Assembly (NCBI GenBank): GCA_050084985.1 | Contig: JBITNC010000001.1 | Span: forward strand, 10,106,001-10,170,000 | Length of the DNA: 64,000 nucleotides | DNA from: Nageia nagi | Lineage: Eukaryota; Pinophyta | Direction: 5' to 3' | In this document: in pieces, positions 21,470-32,725 of the stretch | How the letters are laid out: each line of letters opens with the position of its first letter | Position numbering within the stretch: the first letter of the stretch is position 1 | Made by a program: the position numbers and the translations under genes | The notes under the pieces: model-generated | Seen by the model: only the letters and a program-made list of their open reading frames with translations | The model's database searches: none | Told to the model about the DNA's origin: nothing

Positions 21470-22060
21470 CCCCTTGAAGCCCCCTGCCATCACCACCCGC
21501 CCATCTAGCTGAAGCGTCGCCTGCCTTCCTGGCTCGCATCGTTCGCCCGCTGAAGCGCCACCCACCTGGCTGAAGCGCCGCCTTCTTTGGATCGCATCGT
21601 TAATTCGCCTTTGTGGCCCTCGTAGACTCACGAATCCCTTCAACGACTCAACCCTTTTGCTCCTTTCTCAGCCAGTCCACACAGCTCGTGTGTTGACACT
21701 CACCACCTATTTTTTTCTTAACATGCAACTCCTACGGCTGAAATGCTGCTTTTCAGGCTTACACTGCCCGTCCGACCCACTTCCTCGTCGTCTCCACCTT
21801 CAACATGCAGCTTACCACCAGCCATCTCCACAAGCACGCAGTTTCTGCTTCATAGCGGTGCCTTCGCTCACCCTCGTTTGTCGATACCTTTCCAAACTCT
21901 GCAACCTTTGACAACATTCTTCCAGCTTATGCCACAATTAGTGCTTTAAGGGGGTATGGACATCCATCAAAGAGTAGTTGAGAATACACGAAGGTCGAAA
22001 ATTGTTTGACAGGATGAATAATGAAACTGGCTTTGGAAGACACTCTCCCCTCACCTTAAA
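21470..22060 (+). pseudogene. PPR-gene-derived fragment in leader of element C
   Basis: GC-rich island. The plus strand reads NSATFDNILPAYA-like sequence at about 21890-21930, then, after a one-base shift, MDIHQRVVENTRR (21957 on) and KLFDRMNNE (about 22000), all typical of plant PPR repeats. The upstream part holds repeats of CTGGCTGAAGCG type. The encoded protein would act in organelle RNA metabolism in a real gene; here it is a broken fragment without a start, carried in a retrotransposon leader. Confidence 0.6.
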
Positions 22061-22599
22061 TTGAATTAAATGCCCTGCGCTTTGATTTAATTTTGTTTGT
22101 CTTTCATTCTGTCAAATAGCTACCATTTGATAGCATGTCAAGTGAAATTGAAAGTTTGCCTTAATAATAACAATGGAATTGGTGGATCAATTTTTAACGG
22201 TTTTTTTTTTTCCTTCATTATTGTGTAAGGATGATTATTGTTTTTGAGAATGCACATTTTTTTATAAAAAAAAGGGGAGTTTACTATTCTTTAAAATTTG
22301 GGGGTATTATTTTTTTATTTTTTATTTTTAAGGTAGAATCTATTATTCTTCAAGGGTAAGTTTAGAGATTTTTTTTCCATTATTTAATTATTTTTTTCTA
22401 AAAAGACAAAAAATTGTAATATGCTAAGAAGGAATTTTTTTAAGGAAATAATATTTTTTTTTTTAAAAAGGGGGTGTATATAAACTTATTTTTTTGAAAA
22501 AAGAGGGGGAGGAATGATGCTATTTTTTAAAAAGTAACGTATTTTTTTTATCTCTTATCCTTACATTGTTTTTGAAAATGCAAATATGAGTGTTTATAA

Positions 22600-22850
22600 T
22601 GTCTTCTAAGCATAGGAAAGTAAGGAGTCCTATTGCAAGAATGAAGGTGTTTGATAAGAAAATGGACAAGCTTTGAAAGAAAACAAGGAATAAAGAATAT
22701 GAAGATAAAATCCAAAAATGGTCAATCCTTGCGAGACAAAGGAATGAAGTCATAGCTTGCATGCTTCACTTTCAAACTCTCTATACAATGGACACCAATA
22801 CTTTTATGTATGAGGAAATGACTCTTCCTCTTGAACTAAATCTTCCCTAA
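22600..22850 (+). pseudogene. Lys-rich exon-like fragment in leader of element C
   Basis: Reads SPIARMKVFDKKMDKL, one TGA, then KEYEDKIQKWSILARQRNEV, then IACMLHFQTLYTMDTNTFMY and a stop after LELNLP. This copy is the least broken of the three (others at 17330-17650 and 57100-57330). The coiled-coil-like charge pattern suggests a captured gene C-terminus. Family unknown. Confidence 0.45.
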
Positions 22851-23449
22851 AGCAAGTTGGTGTTAATTAACCTTTCTTTTATGATAAGTTGTTAAGATTT
22901 ATGTTGATATTGAGCATGTTGAAAAGTTCTTAGAGCTTTGTTATGTAACTAACCCAAAACTAAGAAACCTACTAACCCCTTGTTTTGTGTGATTCTTTTT
23001 TGATGGTTAAAACAATCAACAAATTCTCAAATTTAGTTAAGTCAAATATAAAATATGCACTAACTTCAAGCACTAACCTCAAATGCTAACTACTATTGTA
23101 GATTAAGACTTACTAACCTTCAAACTACTTAAGGTTAAACAAGTACACTAATATGATTTACAATTAACTAACATTAACCTACAACTTCCTAACTACAAAT
23201 TACTAACCCAAACAAAGCTACTAACCTACAACTTGTCAATCTTTTTTTTTTTTTTTTAATTTTGTACAAGTTTCTTTCAATTGCAACAATATTAAACACA
23301 ATTAGTTTATATTAGTTGGTTACTTGTAATTTTTATGATAATTGGTTAAATGCTTGATAGTTAGATAAATATTTGTTAATTACATGATTGATTTTGCTAC
23401 TTATGACTAGAAAATCATATATTGATGCTTCTTATTTTTTAATTAATTA

Positions 23450-23611
23450 ACCTTTCTTTTGTAGAAATGGGAGATTCTTGAAAAATCATATGTTTATGCT
23501 TCTTATGCTTTAATCAATTAACTTTTCTTTTGTAGAAATGGGAGATTTATGAAAAATCATATGTTAATGCTTATTATGCTTTAATCAATTAACCTTTATT
23601 TTGTAGAAATG
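23450..23611 (+). repeat. Triplicated acceptor-plus-gag-start module
   Basis: The string CTTTTGTAGAAATGGGAGAT (or close) occurs three times, at about 23456, 23532 and 23601, in units of about 75 bp. Each unit has a pyrimidine-rich AG and an ATG; only the third ATG (23609) leads into gag. Confidence 0.8.
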
Positions 23612-24558
23612 GGAGATTCCTTTGCTCTTAAGCACATCCTTGATAGTTCCAACTATGGTATTTGAGAACAAAGGATGAAAGCAGAGCTTCAAGCATGCAA
23701 GCTTTGGCAAACAGTGAGTGAGAATCAAGTTGCCCTAATAGAAGTTAAAGCACTAAAAGTATATAACAACAAGATTGAGTTGGAAAATTCTATGATCTTT
23801 AGGGCAATTTTAGATGAAGTTCTTCTCATGATTTCAACTTCAACATCTACCAAAGAAACTTGGGATAGGCTTAAGAAGATATACCTTGGGTTTAATTTTT
23901 CAAAGAGGTTTACCTTTTTTCAAAAACTCTTGCAATATTATCAAGAGGAGGATGAAGGTGTGGCAATCTACTTAAATATGATTATTGATCTAAGGACTCA
24001 ACTTGTGAGTTATGGGTGTAATTAGATCAATGATGAATTTATGGTATTCATCATCTTACAAAGCCTCTCAAAAAAGTTTAATCACTTCGTGGCTATTATT
24101 GAGACTAGGTTTGATGATAAAAAGGAAGTATTCTATCTAGAGAATCTTTATAGACTCCTCCTGAAGTATGAAGAAACCATCAACAAGAAGGTGTTGATTT
24201 CTTCTCTAAAGGAGAAAAACTTTGCTTTAGATGCAACTAACTTGACTCACTCCAAGAAGAAGTTCAAAAATCATAAGAAGATACCTCATGCTCATCCTAG
24301 GATAAATGCAAAGAAGTATGACAATAATCATCATGATCATAAAGGTAAGTCAAATAAATCTTATGTGCTTAAGGAAAAGTTTGATCGAAATTCTAACTTT
24401 TGTGGCGTATATGGTTATAAAGAGAACCATTGCTTCAAGAAAAATAGGAAGGAAAATGGTAAATGCAAAGATAATGCGAACAAATTCAAAGGAAATAAGA
24501 ATAAGAAAGGTGCTTATGTTTATGCTCTTTATTCTAAGTCTCATACTTTTATAGATTA
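23609..24558 (+). pseudogene. Element C gag
   Basis: Starts at ATG 23609 after the third AG. The protein matches element B gag along its length (KAELQACKLWQTVSENQVAL, TKETWDRLKKIYLG, YLNMIIDLRTQLVSYGCN). Stops occur at 23666 (TGA in place of Trp or Arg) and 24023 (TAG in place of Trp), with a further TAG ending the frame at 24557. The zinc knuckle is decayed: in the stretch NFCGVYGYKENHC the first Cys and the His are lost. It cannot make a working capsid protein. Confidence 0.85.
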
Positions 24559-25174
24559 GGTTGTAGATTTGGGTTGCACTAATCATATGAGCTTTGAAAG
24601 GAATAAGTTTAAAATTTTTCATAAACATAAGAAGGATGCAGTAATAATAGATGATAAATTTATGCTAGAAGTTTAAGGGATTGAAAGTGTCTTGATGTAT
24701 GGGAAGGTCATTGAAGATGTGATCTTTGTGCCTAAGTTAGGGATGAATCTTTTATCATTTATTCAAACTGCAAGAAAGGGATATACATTTGAGTTCAATT
24801 CAAACTCTTGAATCTTAAGGAAAGAGTTTTCCACCTTGATAAAAGGTTCAGTTAAGAATGACCTTTACATAGTTGATCAAGTGCCTACTAAGTTGTGCCT
24901 TGCCTCAAATGTATGTTCTGAAGGAAACCTTTGGCATAAATGTTTAGGTCACCTAAATCATAAAATTATTCAACTCATGAAGGATCAAGATATTGTGAAA
25001 GGATTGCCTCCTATGTCACCCTCAATTGGCCTTTATGAAAATTGCATCGTAGGGAAGATGAAAAGGTTAAAATTTGAGAAGGACAAGGTAAATAGGGCAT
25101 CTCTACCTCTCCAATTGATATACTCAAATTCGATGGATCCTTTTCAAACTAAGTCTCTTGGAGGAGCATCTTAT
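24559..25174 (+). pseudogene. Element C protease and integrase N-terminal part
   Basis: Protease appears as VVDLGCTNHM, with the catalytic DSG Ser changed to Leu. Stops follow at 24674 and 24809. Integrase begins with an HHCC region in which one Cys is lost (LYENCIVGKM) and stops abruptly in the GGASY motif at 25174, where element B is inserted. It resumes at 34038. Confidence 0.85.
25170..25174. repeat. Target site duplication CTTAT, left copy of element B
   Basis: CTTAT before the B 5' LTR is repeated at 34033-34037. Joining the two sides restores the integrase reading of element C (GGASYVLMFID). Confidence 0.95.
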
Positions 25175-25656
25175 TGTTAGAATTTGTAATGAAATATTAT
25201 GAATACCTAAACTCCTTGTAAATTCAATTAATCACTTAAGGGTATGTAGATACCTTAAGAGATTAATTGAATTCTTTAATATGTAGACTTTGACTTTACC
25301 AAGTGGTTAGTTGGTAGGTTAAAGTTAGGTGATAAATTTATTGTAACCCTAACCTTACCCTTGGGTTAAAGGGAGGTTGGGGAGGTGCTCTCAAGCTATA
25401 AATAGAGGGCCTCTCCTCTTGTAACATAACTAAGTTCTTGGAGTAAGATTACTCTACTAGTTGTGTAGGAGAGGAAGAGAATAGTTGTAAGAGGGGCATA
25501 CTTGAGAATTGAGATACTAGTTGTGGATGTACTCCCAAGGAGGGAGGAACCACATTACACTTGTGTTATCTTGAGTGATTGTGTTATCTTGTGTATGATT
25601 GAGTTTCCTAGTCTTAGGTCCTTGAGGATTTGTTTAGATCTAGTTCAAATCCTTCA
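25175..25656 (+). repeat. 5' LTR of element B
   Basis: 482 bp, TGTTAGAATTTG...AATCCTTCA. A TATAAATA promoter box lies at 25397-25404, about 260 bp before the LTR end. Confidence 0.96.
25397..25404 (+). promoter_or_regulatory. TATA box in 5' LTR of element B
   Basis: CTATAAATAGAGGGC context, conserved in the 3' LTR (33773-33780) and in the LTRs of C (20595) and F (55618). Confidence 0.75.
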
Positions 25657-25658
25657 AT

Positions 25659-25670
25659 TGGTATCAGAGC
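25659..25670 (+). other. Primer binding site of element B
   Basis: TGGTATCAGAGC, exact match to the initiator Met-tRNA 3' end complement, two bases after the LTR. Confidence 0.93.
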
Positions 25671-25675
25671 CTTGT

Positions 25676-25800
25676 TGTGGAAGCTCTTCTTCTTGGTGTA
25701 GAAGCTCTTCTTGGTGTGGAAGCTCTTCTTCTGGGTGTAGAAGCTTTTCTTGGTGTGGAAGCTCTTCTTTTGGTGTGGAAGCTACATCTTGGAGGTTCTT
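25676..25800 (+). repeat. Short tandem repeat after the primer site
   Basis: About five units of GAAGCTCTTCTTGGTGTG with small length changes (18-23 bp). Confidence 0.8.
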
Positions 25801-25839
25801 CATCCTTCTTCATTCCTCATCTTACACCCCATTGGTGAG

Positions 25840-28800
25840 GTAAATTTTAAGAGAAGGTATAAATTTCCTCCTCATTTAGTTATCTTATGGATTATTGCAT
25901 TAGATACTAACATATTTTGTGAGATATTGGAGCTTATTTCTTACAAAATATGATTAAAATGACAATGCAAGTATTTTTTTTCCTATACTAACCTCTTATG
26001 TTAGTAGCATTTTTTTTTACAAAAATGCTTAATACATGCTATACCTTTTTTAAGAGGATACTATGAAATGCAAATATTTTTACTAACATTTTTTATGTTA
26101 GTAGTATTATGTTATTACTATTTGCTTAAAAAAATAGTAATATATTATTGTGAAATTTCTTCTACATATACTACCATTTTTTATGTTAATGGCATTTTTA
26201 GTGAGGCATGAACATTTAAAAAATTAGAGAGGAGGACAATTTTTTTTGTTCTACCACAATTTTAGGGGCACAATAATATATTTAAAGGCTCAATAATATA
26301 TATATATATATATATATATTTTTATTTTTGTTTTTGTTTAAAATATAATAAAAAAAATATATATATTTTTCTATTTATTTTAAATTCGTTTAAAATATAA
26401 TAAAAAAAATATTATAGGGGGTGGGTTAGGGCAAATAAAAACAAATTAATTATGGTCACAATTAAAAAAATTAAACCATATAAAATTATCAAATTTGGGG
26501 GTAGCGCAAATAAAATGATTATTGTCCCGCCCACCTCCACCTCCCCGCGTGAGTGGTGGTGGCTCCACCTCCGCGCACGCTCCTTCCACGGCTGCAGCGT
26601 GTGACCACCTCAAAATTGATACATCACGATGCAGGATGCAGACATAGTTCTATGGCCTGTAATGCTCACAAGATATACACACGTTGTTTCACGCCATGCA
26701 CGCTGCAAACATCGCTTCTCTAGACTGCAATGATCATCGAAAATGTTCTACAAAACTAGGAAGTTTACCATTATCTTCTCTTGCTTTCGCTAAAAGCATG
26801 GAAGCTTATCCTGTTGTCCTTGCAAGGTTCTTTGACAATTATGTTTATGCTTATTCGGTAGACTATGGCCGTGCACTTGGAAAGTTAAAATATTGAGCCT
26901 GGATGAAAGCAGAAGTGCTTGGTCCTCAACTTTTGGCATCTCCCTCTGCGCGTGACCTCCACTTTTCTACCTTGGCATCCAATACTCGCAGGATCTGCCC
27001 CCAACCTTCCATGACCAACAATGATCACAGGACAGAGCATGTGAAAGTGTTTAACAAGCTGCATGAAGCAGACACCATTGCATGGACTCCAATGATCGCA
27101 AAATATGCACCAACTGCAAGCATTGAGATAGCTTGCGCATTATTTGACTAGATGCATCCTTCAGACACTGTTTCATGCATTGCAATGCTCATCAGATCTA
27201 CACAAATGCTGAGCATAGCCCACTACATGAAAGGAAAATGTTGCATGCTGTAGACACCATTTCATGGCAAGTAAAGATCACAGGATATGCCCAGCACCCA
27301 AATGTTTAACGTGATGCCTGCTTTAGACATAATTTTATGCACTGCGATACCTTTTTTAACGTAACCCTCCTCCCTTACCGCCCTGAAGTCGTGCCTTGGG
27401 TGGTCAACCATCGACTGGCCGCCCCACGCGCCCTCCACCACCCTACGTGGCCTTTTCCTACCACCTTCACCTCCCTTCTACACACTTTGGTCTCCCCTGC
27501 CACCTCTACCCAGCCTCTCCACCTCCATGAGGCTTACACATGGCCCCTTCAAATTTTTTTTATCAACTCTAGTTGTTGGGTATTTAATTTTTTTTACCCA
27601 CTACAAATTTGATTTGATTTTTTCTTTAAAGTCTAGATCAAATTAAATATTTAAGGGATTTTTCCTACAACCCTATAATATTTTTAAGTAAACAAAGGCT
27701 ATATTTACTTAAAATACTTATCTCCAAGACCCTTTTTAGGGATAACCCCTTAAGTGAAAAATAGGAGAAACCATACTTAAACACCATTTTTTAGCATCCA
27801 AGTTGTTAGCACTTTAAGTAAAAATGGGGGGGGGGGGATTTTTATAATTTTTTACTTAAATCTTTATGGATCTTGCATGCTAAATAGATCTTACATGTTA
27901 CTTAAATCTTTATGGATCTTGCATGCTAAATAGATCTTTCATGCTAAGTTTAAAAAGCATGCCTCTTAACATTGTTAGGATTAAAGCATGCTTAGTACTT
28001 AAAATTTTAAGTTAAATAATGCATGATGCATGTTTAATACTTAATTTTAAGTCATAGAATAATACATGTTTAAGTTATGGATTAATGCTAAGTAGAACTT
28101 AGCCTTTGTAACATTCATTATTTTTGAACTTGAGCAAAAATATGAAAAATGTAAAAGTCCTTTAGGGGTTAGTACAAAACCCATTGGACTCGATTTTGGA
28201 CTCTTAAGGTTTCAAGTTCGTGTGGATGGAGTATTTTCACTTTACTTTATATTTTTGCACATTTGCTTTATACTTGCAAATACGCAAAATCTTGAAAGTA
28301 ACCCCTAAAATGAATACATCCGCACATATTTTTCCATAACATGACTTGTTTGGGTAGCCACGAGGTGAGAACAGGGTAGACTGGAGCCTTTTTAGTCCGA
28401 AGACCCAAGTGGTGGTAAGTTCGTCTTAATTGCCCTTAAGACCTCTGTTGGATTGGACATAACTCTATTAGGTGGACAGGCATGTGTGTAGTGATACCAC
28501 ATGTCCGCACGTCCATTCAGGGATTATCCTGATAACCTAGGAGGAAAACTGAAAACCTTAATCAAGATAATTAAATCGATCGATCCAAGATACGTTGGAT
28601 CCTTGGAAAATAGTTAGTACTTCTCCTAGTGAGAGTATATTACTGACCAAGGTGAACTGGTTGAGGACTGGTAGTACCTGGGCTCCACCTTGCGGGCATC
28701 TAGGTGAAGACCTAATTCTATACAAGCAAACAACCCCAACTTTATCCTTCTATGGATCGTGGTTAATAAGTTTGCACATGTGGGACATGTTTGCTTATTA

Positions 28801-28871
28801 GATGTTTTATATGTATAGATGGAAAATTGTAAAAGTTTGCATTCTTATTGCATATTTACTCTTTTTTGTAG
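25840..28871 (+). other. Leader of element B with intron-like borders
   Basis: The sequence GGTGAG/GTAAAT at 25840 looks like a splice donor and CTTTTTTGTAG at 28871 an acceptor, two bases before the gag ATG. Contents: AT-rich DNA with (AT)n at 26285-26330, a GC-rich PPR-derived island (26520-27560), a 51-bp tandem duplication (about 27846-27946), a run of 12 G near 27826, and an unassigned mixed-composition block (28330-28800). The equivalent leader in C has the same borders and order. Confidence 0.5.
26630..27350 (+). pseudogene. PPR-gene-derived fragment in leader of element B
   Basis: At 27038-27112 the plus strand reads HVKVFNKLHEADTIAWTPMI followed by AKYA, the classic PPR pattern of F-x-x-M/L, D-x-x-x-W and MI-x-x-YA. 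Further decayed repeats lie on both sides (ADIVLWPVMLTRY at about 26638, then SIEIACALFD, then DTISWQVKITGYAQ at about 27255). Stops and shifts between them show it is a dead piece of a PPR gene. PPR proteins act in mitochondria and plastids on RNA; nothing suggests function here. Confidence 0.65.
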
Positions 28872-28873
28872 CA

Positions 28874-30036
28874 ATGGTTGAAACCTTCATTCCCAAGCAT
28901 ATACTTGATGGTTCCAACTTTGGAATATGGGAACCTCGTATGAAAGTCGAGTTACAAGCAAGGAAGCTGTGGCAGACAGTTAGTGAAGACTTGGTCGCTC
29001 CTACTGATGAGAAGGCTCTTAAAGTATACAACTCAAAGAATGAGTTAGCAACTTCAATGATTTATTGTGCAATTTCAGATGATGTCCTTCTCATGATCTC
29101 TTCATCAACTTCAGCAAAGGAAGCTTGGGATAGGCTAAAGAAAATTTACCTTGGGTCCAAATTTTCAAGGAGGTTCACCATTATACAAAAGCTGTTGCAA
29201 TATCGACAAAGTGAAGATGAAAGTGCCTCCATCTACTTGAATAAAATTATTGACCTCAGGACACAATTGGTTAGTTATGGGTGCAACTGGATCAATGATG
29301 AGTTCATGGTCTTCATCATTCTTCAAAGCCTTACTACAAAGTTCAGTAACTTTGTCACAGTTATGGAAACAAGGCTCGATGATGAAGAAGATGTCATCTC
29401 ACTTGATAACCTTTCTAGACTCCTTTTGAAGCATGAGAAAACTTTGAACAAGAAAATGTTGAACCTTTCTCCAAAGGACAATAGCATTGCTCTTGGAGCA
29501 ACCAAAACTCCTTTTAAGAAAAAGTTCAAACATTATAAATTCAAAGACAACAAGTCCTCATCTACCTTCATGAAGTATGACAAAAAGGGCAACAACAACA
29601 ATCATGGTAACTACAGGCAAAGGAATGACAAAGCTGGATCAAGCAATCCAACACCTCAGGAAAAGTTTGATGGAAATTGTAACTTTTATGGCATATTTGA
29701 GCACAAAGAGTATGATTGTCGCAAAAAGAAATTTGCTCAAAAAGGCAAAGGAAATGCAAATGTGAGAAATTTCAATAATAGAAAGAAGAACAAGCATACT
29801 ACTACTGTTGCCTACTACTCAATAACTCAAACTATTTCAAATGATTGGATTGTTGATTCAGGATGCACTAATCACATGTGTTATGAAAAGGATAAGTTTG
29901 AAAACTTTCATAAATACAAAAAGGATGCAGTTGTGATAGGTGATAATACAATCCTTGATGTTCAAGGAATAGGGAGTGTGAAGATTCATGGAAAGACTCT
30001 TGATAATGTCTTTTATGTGCCTATCCTGGTGTGTTA
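28874..30036 (+). CDS. Element B gag and protease
   Basis: I choose ATG 28874 (MVETFIPKHILDG), which aligns with the gag start of element C; the open frame extends further upstream to 28802 but the family homology does not. The gag domain (KVELQARKLWQTVSEDLVAP, AKEAWDRLKKIYLGSKFSRR) is intact. The zinc knuckle is damaged: CNFYGIFEHKEYDC has Tyr in place of the second Cys. The protease motif WIVDSGCTNHM is intact at about 29849. The frame ends at TAA 30035, within a deletion relative to element C that removes about 70 bp between protease and integrase and shifts the frame. Confidence 0.85.
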
Positions 30037-30037
30037 A

Positions 30038-32105
30038 GAAAGGACTTGCCACCTTGATGAAAGGATCAGTAAAGGATGACCTTTATATTGTGGATCAAGT
30101 ACCTTCAAAGATTTGTCTTGCTGCAAATGTTTGTTCAAAGGGTAATCTTTTGCATCAACGATTAGGGCACCTTAACCACAAGAGTATTCAAGATATGAAA
30201 AATCAAGAACTTGTGGAAGGTTTACCTAATATTTCACCCACAATTGGTCTTTGTGAAAGGTGCATTCTAGGAAAGATGAATAGGCAAAAGTTTGAAAAAG
30301 ATAAGGCAACTCGGGCTACTTTTCCTCTTCATCTTGTGCATTCAGATTTGATGGGTCCATTTCAGACTAAGTCTCTAGGGGGAGCTTCTTATGTTCTAAC
30401 CTTCATTGATGACTTCAGTAGGATGACATTTGGTTATCTACTTGAGCACAAGGATCAAACTTTTGACCGATTTAAAGACTTCAAGGCGCTTGTTGAAAAT
30501 CAAACTGATTTTAAGATCAAAATGCTGAGATCTGACAATGGGGGTGAGTATAATAGCAATGAGTTTAATGACTATTGTGTTAAACATGGGATTAAGCGAC
30601 AATTCACAATCCCTTACACCCCTCAGCAAAATGGAGTTACTGAAAGGAAGAATCGCACCATTATGGAAATGGCAAGATGCATGTTGGGTAACCTTCCTAG
30701 TTTCTTATGGGGAGAAGCTTTTCACACTGCTATTCACACCCTAAATAGGTGTCCTACTAAAGCAGTTGAAGGTAAAACTCCGTATGAAGCATGGACAGGA
30801 AAGAAACCTAACCTCTCACACTTCAGGGTATTCGGTTGTGATGCATTTACCTTCATTACCTCAGAGAAAAGAAAGAAGCTAAATAAACGATCAGAAAAAT
30901 GCATCTTTGTGGGGTATGATAATCAGCATAGAGGTTACAGGCTCTACTCCTCATCCCATAAAATAGTCTTTGTTTCTAGGGATGTCAAGTTCAATGAACT
31001 TTCTAAGGATACGACCTCTCATGCTGAGGTGTCTGATACAGATGATTCTTTACCTGCACCTAACTGGTTGGATGATCATGTCGAGAAGTCACCACAAGAG
31101 CAAAATTCTCTAGCATAGAGAATTACAAGGAGTATGACCTTGAATAACTCTTTATTTGCCAAAGTTGATAATACGCATGAGCCATCAACCTTCAAAGAAG
31201 CTTCCAAGCAAGAGTGTTGGATGGAAGCTATGAAAGTTGAGTATAAGGTGCTCATGAAAAATGAAACTTGGGATTTGGTTCCTTATCCCAATGAGAAAAA
31301 TGTGATTGGCAATAAATGGATATACAAGGTCAAGTACAATTCTGATGGAAAAATTGAAAAATACAAGGCAAGGTTAGTGGCCAAAGGATTCGCTCAGAAA
31401 TATGGTATTGATTATGAGGAAACCTTTGCTCCTGTGGCCAAGATGCCTACTGTCAGAATAATCCTTGCTCTTTCTGCAGCTCAAGGATGGAAAGCTTTTC
31501 AACTTGATGTCAAAAGTGCATTTCTCAATGGTGACTTGGATGTTGAAATCTACATGAATCAACCAAAAGGATTTATTCCACAAGGAAAAGAGTCTCTTGT
31601 GTGCAAGCTAAAGAAGTCTTTGTATGGACTTAAGCAAGCACCTAGAGTATGGTACAAGAAAATTTCAAGATTCTTTACAGATATTGGTTTTTCCAAGTGC
31701 TTCTCAGATTCAGATCTTTATATACTCAATCAAGGAAAAGACGTGGTCTTAATTCTCCTTTATGTGGATGATCTTCTCATAACTGGCAATAATATTGAAA
31801 TCATCCAAGAGTGCATATCCAAACTAAAGGCAACATTTGAAATGATTGATCTTGGTCTATTGCATTACTATCTTGAGATGCAAGTATACCAACATAAAGA
31901 TTGTACTTATCTTAGTCAATCTAAGTATATATCAGACATCTTGCAGAAGTTTGGAATGGAGGAGTGTAAATATGCTGCAATACCTATTTCTCCTGGAATC
32001 GTTGTATCACTGAGCTCAGATTCTCAGTTGGCTGATGCTACAGCTTATAGGCAATTGATTGGTAGTCTTCTGTATCTGACTATCTCTCAACCTGATTTGC
32101 CTTTG
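30038..32105 (+). pseudogene. Element B integrase and reverse transcriptase
   Basis: The integrase HHCC region is complete (HQRLGHLNHKS, then CERCILGKM) and the catalytic D, D, E are present (HSDLMGPF, RSDNGGEY, TERKNRT). One TAG at 31116 stands where relatives have Gln (before RITRSMT). RT follows with [32 protein letters not shown] and an intact YVDD at 31761-31772. A single-base deletion near 32100 (in the PDIAFAV-type motif) breaks the link to RNase H. Apart from these point lesions the enzyme domains look complete. Confidence 0.9.
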
Positions 32106-32107
32106 CA

Positions 32108-32725
32108 GTGAATCTGATGGCACGATTCATGCAAAAACTATATGTTGAACACCTCAATGCTGTTAAGCAAATCTTGAGGTATGTCACAAGGATAAAGGAT
32201 CTTGCTCTTAAGTATTCCAAAGTGCCCTTGATTGTTCTCTCTGGGTTCTCAGATTTTGATTATGGGGGAGATAGAGATGACAAAAAATCAACCTTTGCAT
32301 ATGTGTTTAGCATTGGTTCAGGTGCTATCTCTTGGGTTTCCAAGAAGCAACCTACTGTGACTCTTTCTACCACCAAAGTCGAATATCAAGCTATGTCTGT
32401 TGCTACCCAAGATGCTATTTGGTTGAGGCATCTTCTGAATGAAATTGGGTATAAGCAAAATGACCCATCTCTTATTTCTTCTGATAATCAATCGGCTATC
32501 TCTTTGGCTAAGAATCCTGTGTTCCATCAGAGAATCAAACATGTGGAAATCCAAGCCCATTTTATCAGGGAGAAGGTTCTAGATGACATCATACACTTGC
32601 AGTATTATCCATCTACTAAAAACTCCACTGATTTATTCACTAAGCCCCTTCCTGAAGCCCAGTTCTGCAAGCTTAGGGATTCTCTCGGGTTGGTGAAGTT
32701 GCCCTCAAGGGGAAGTGAAGTTTAA
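32108..32725 (+). CDS. Element B RNase H
   Basis: Copia RNase H with SGFSDFDYGGDRDDKKSTF, VEYQAMSVATQDAIWL, SSDNQSAISLAKNP and the C-terminal STDLFTKPLPEAQF motif, ending at TAA 32723. It would remove RNA from the RNA-DNA hybrid during reverse transcription. It is expressed only as the tail of pol, and the upstream frameshift would cut it off. Confidence 0.9.
   Translation: MNLMARFMQKLYVEHLNAVKQILRYVTRIKDLALKYSKVPLIVLSGFSDFDYGGDRDDKKSTFAYVFSIGSGAISWVSKKQPTVTLSTTKVEYQAMSVATQDAIWLRHLLNEIGYKQNDPSLISSDNQSAISLAKNPVFHQRIKHVEIQAHFIREKVLDDIIHLQYYPSTKNSTDLFTKPLPEAQFCKLRDSLGLVKLPSRGSEV

Larger units (their letters stand above)
20931..23606 (+). other. Leader of element C with intron-like borders
   Basis: The sequence GAG/GTAACA at 20931 resembles a splice donor and TTTTGTAG at 23606 an acceptor, 2 bases before the gag ATG. 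Element B has equivalent borders. Inside are an AT-rich stretch (20950-21470), the PPR-derived island (21470-22060), A/T runs (22190-22560), the Lys-rich exon-like fragment (22600-22850) and low-complexity AT-rich DNA (22850-23450). Splicing is inferred and not shown. Confidence 0.5.

Noticed and set aside
26630-27350. A functional PPR gene in element B's leader
   Set aside because: Repeats are broken by stops and shifts and no start-to-stop frame exceeds about 90 codons.
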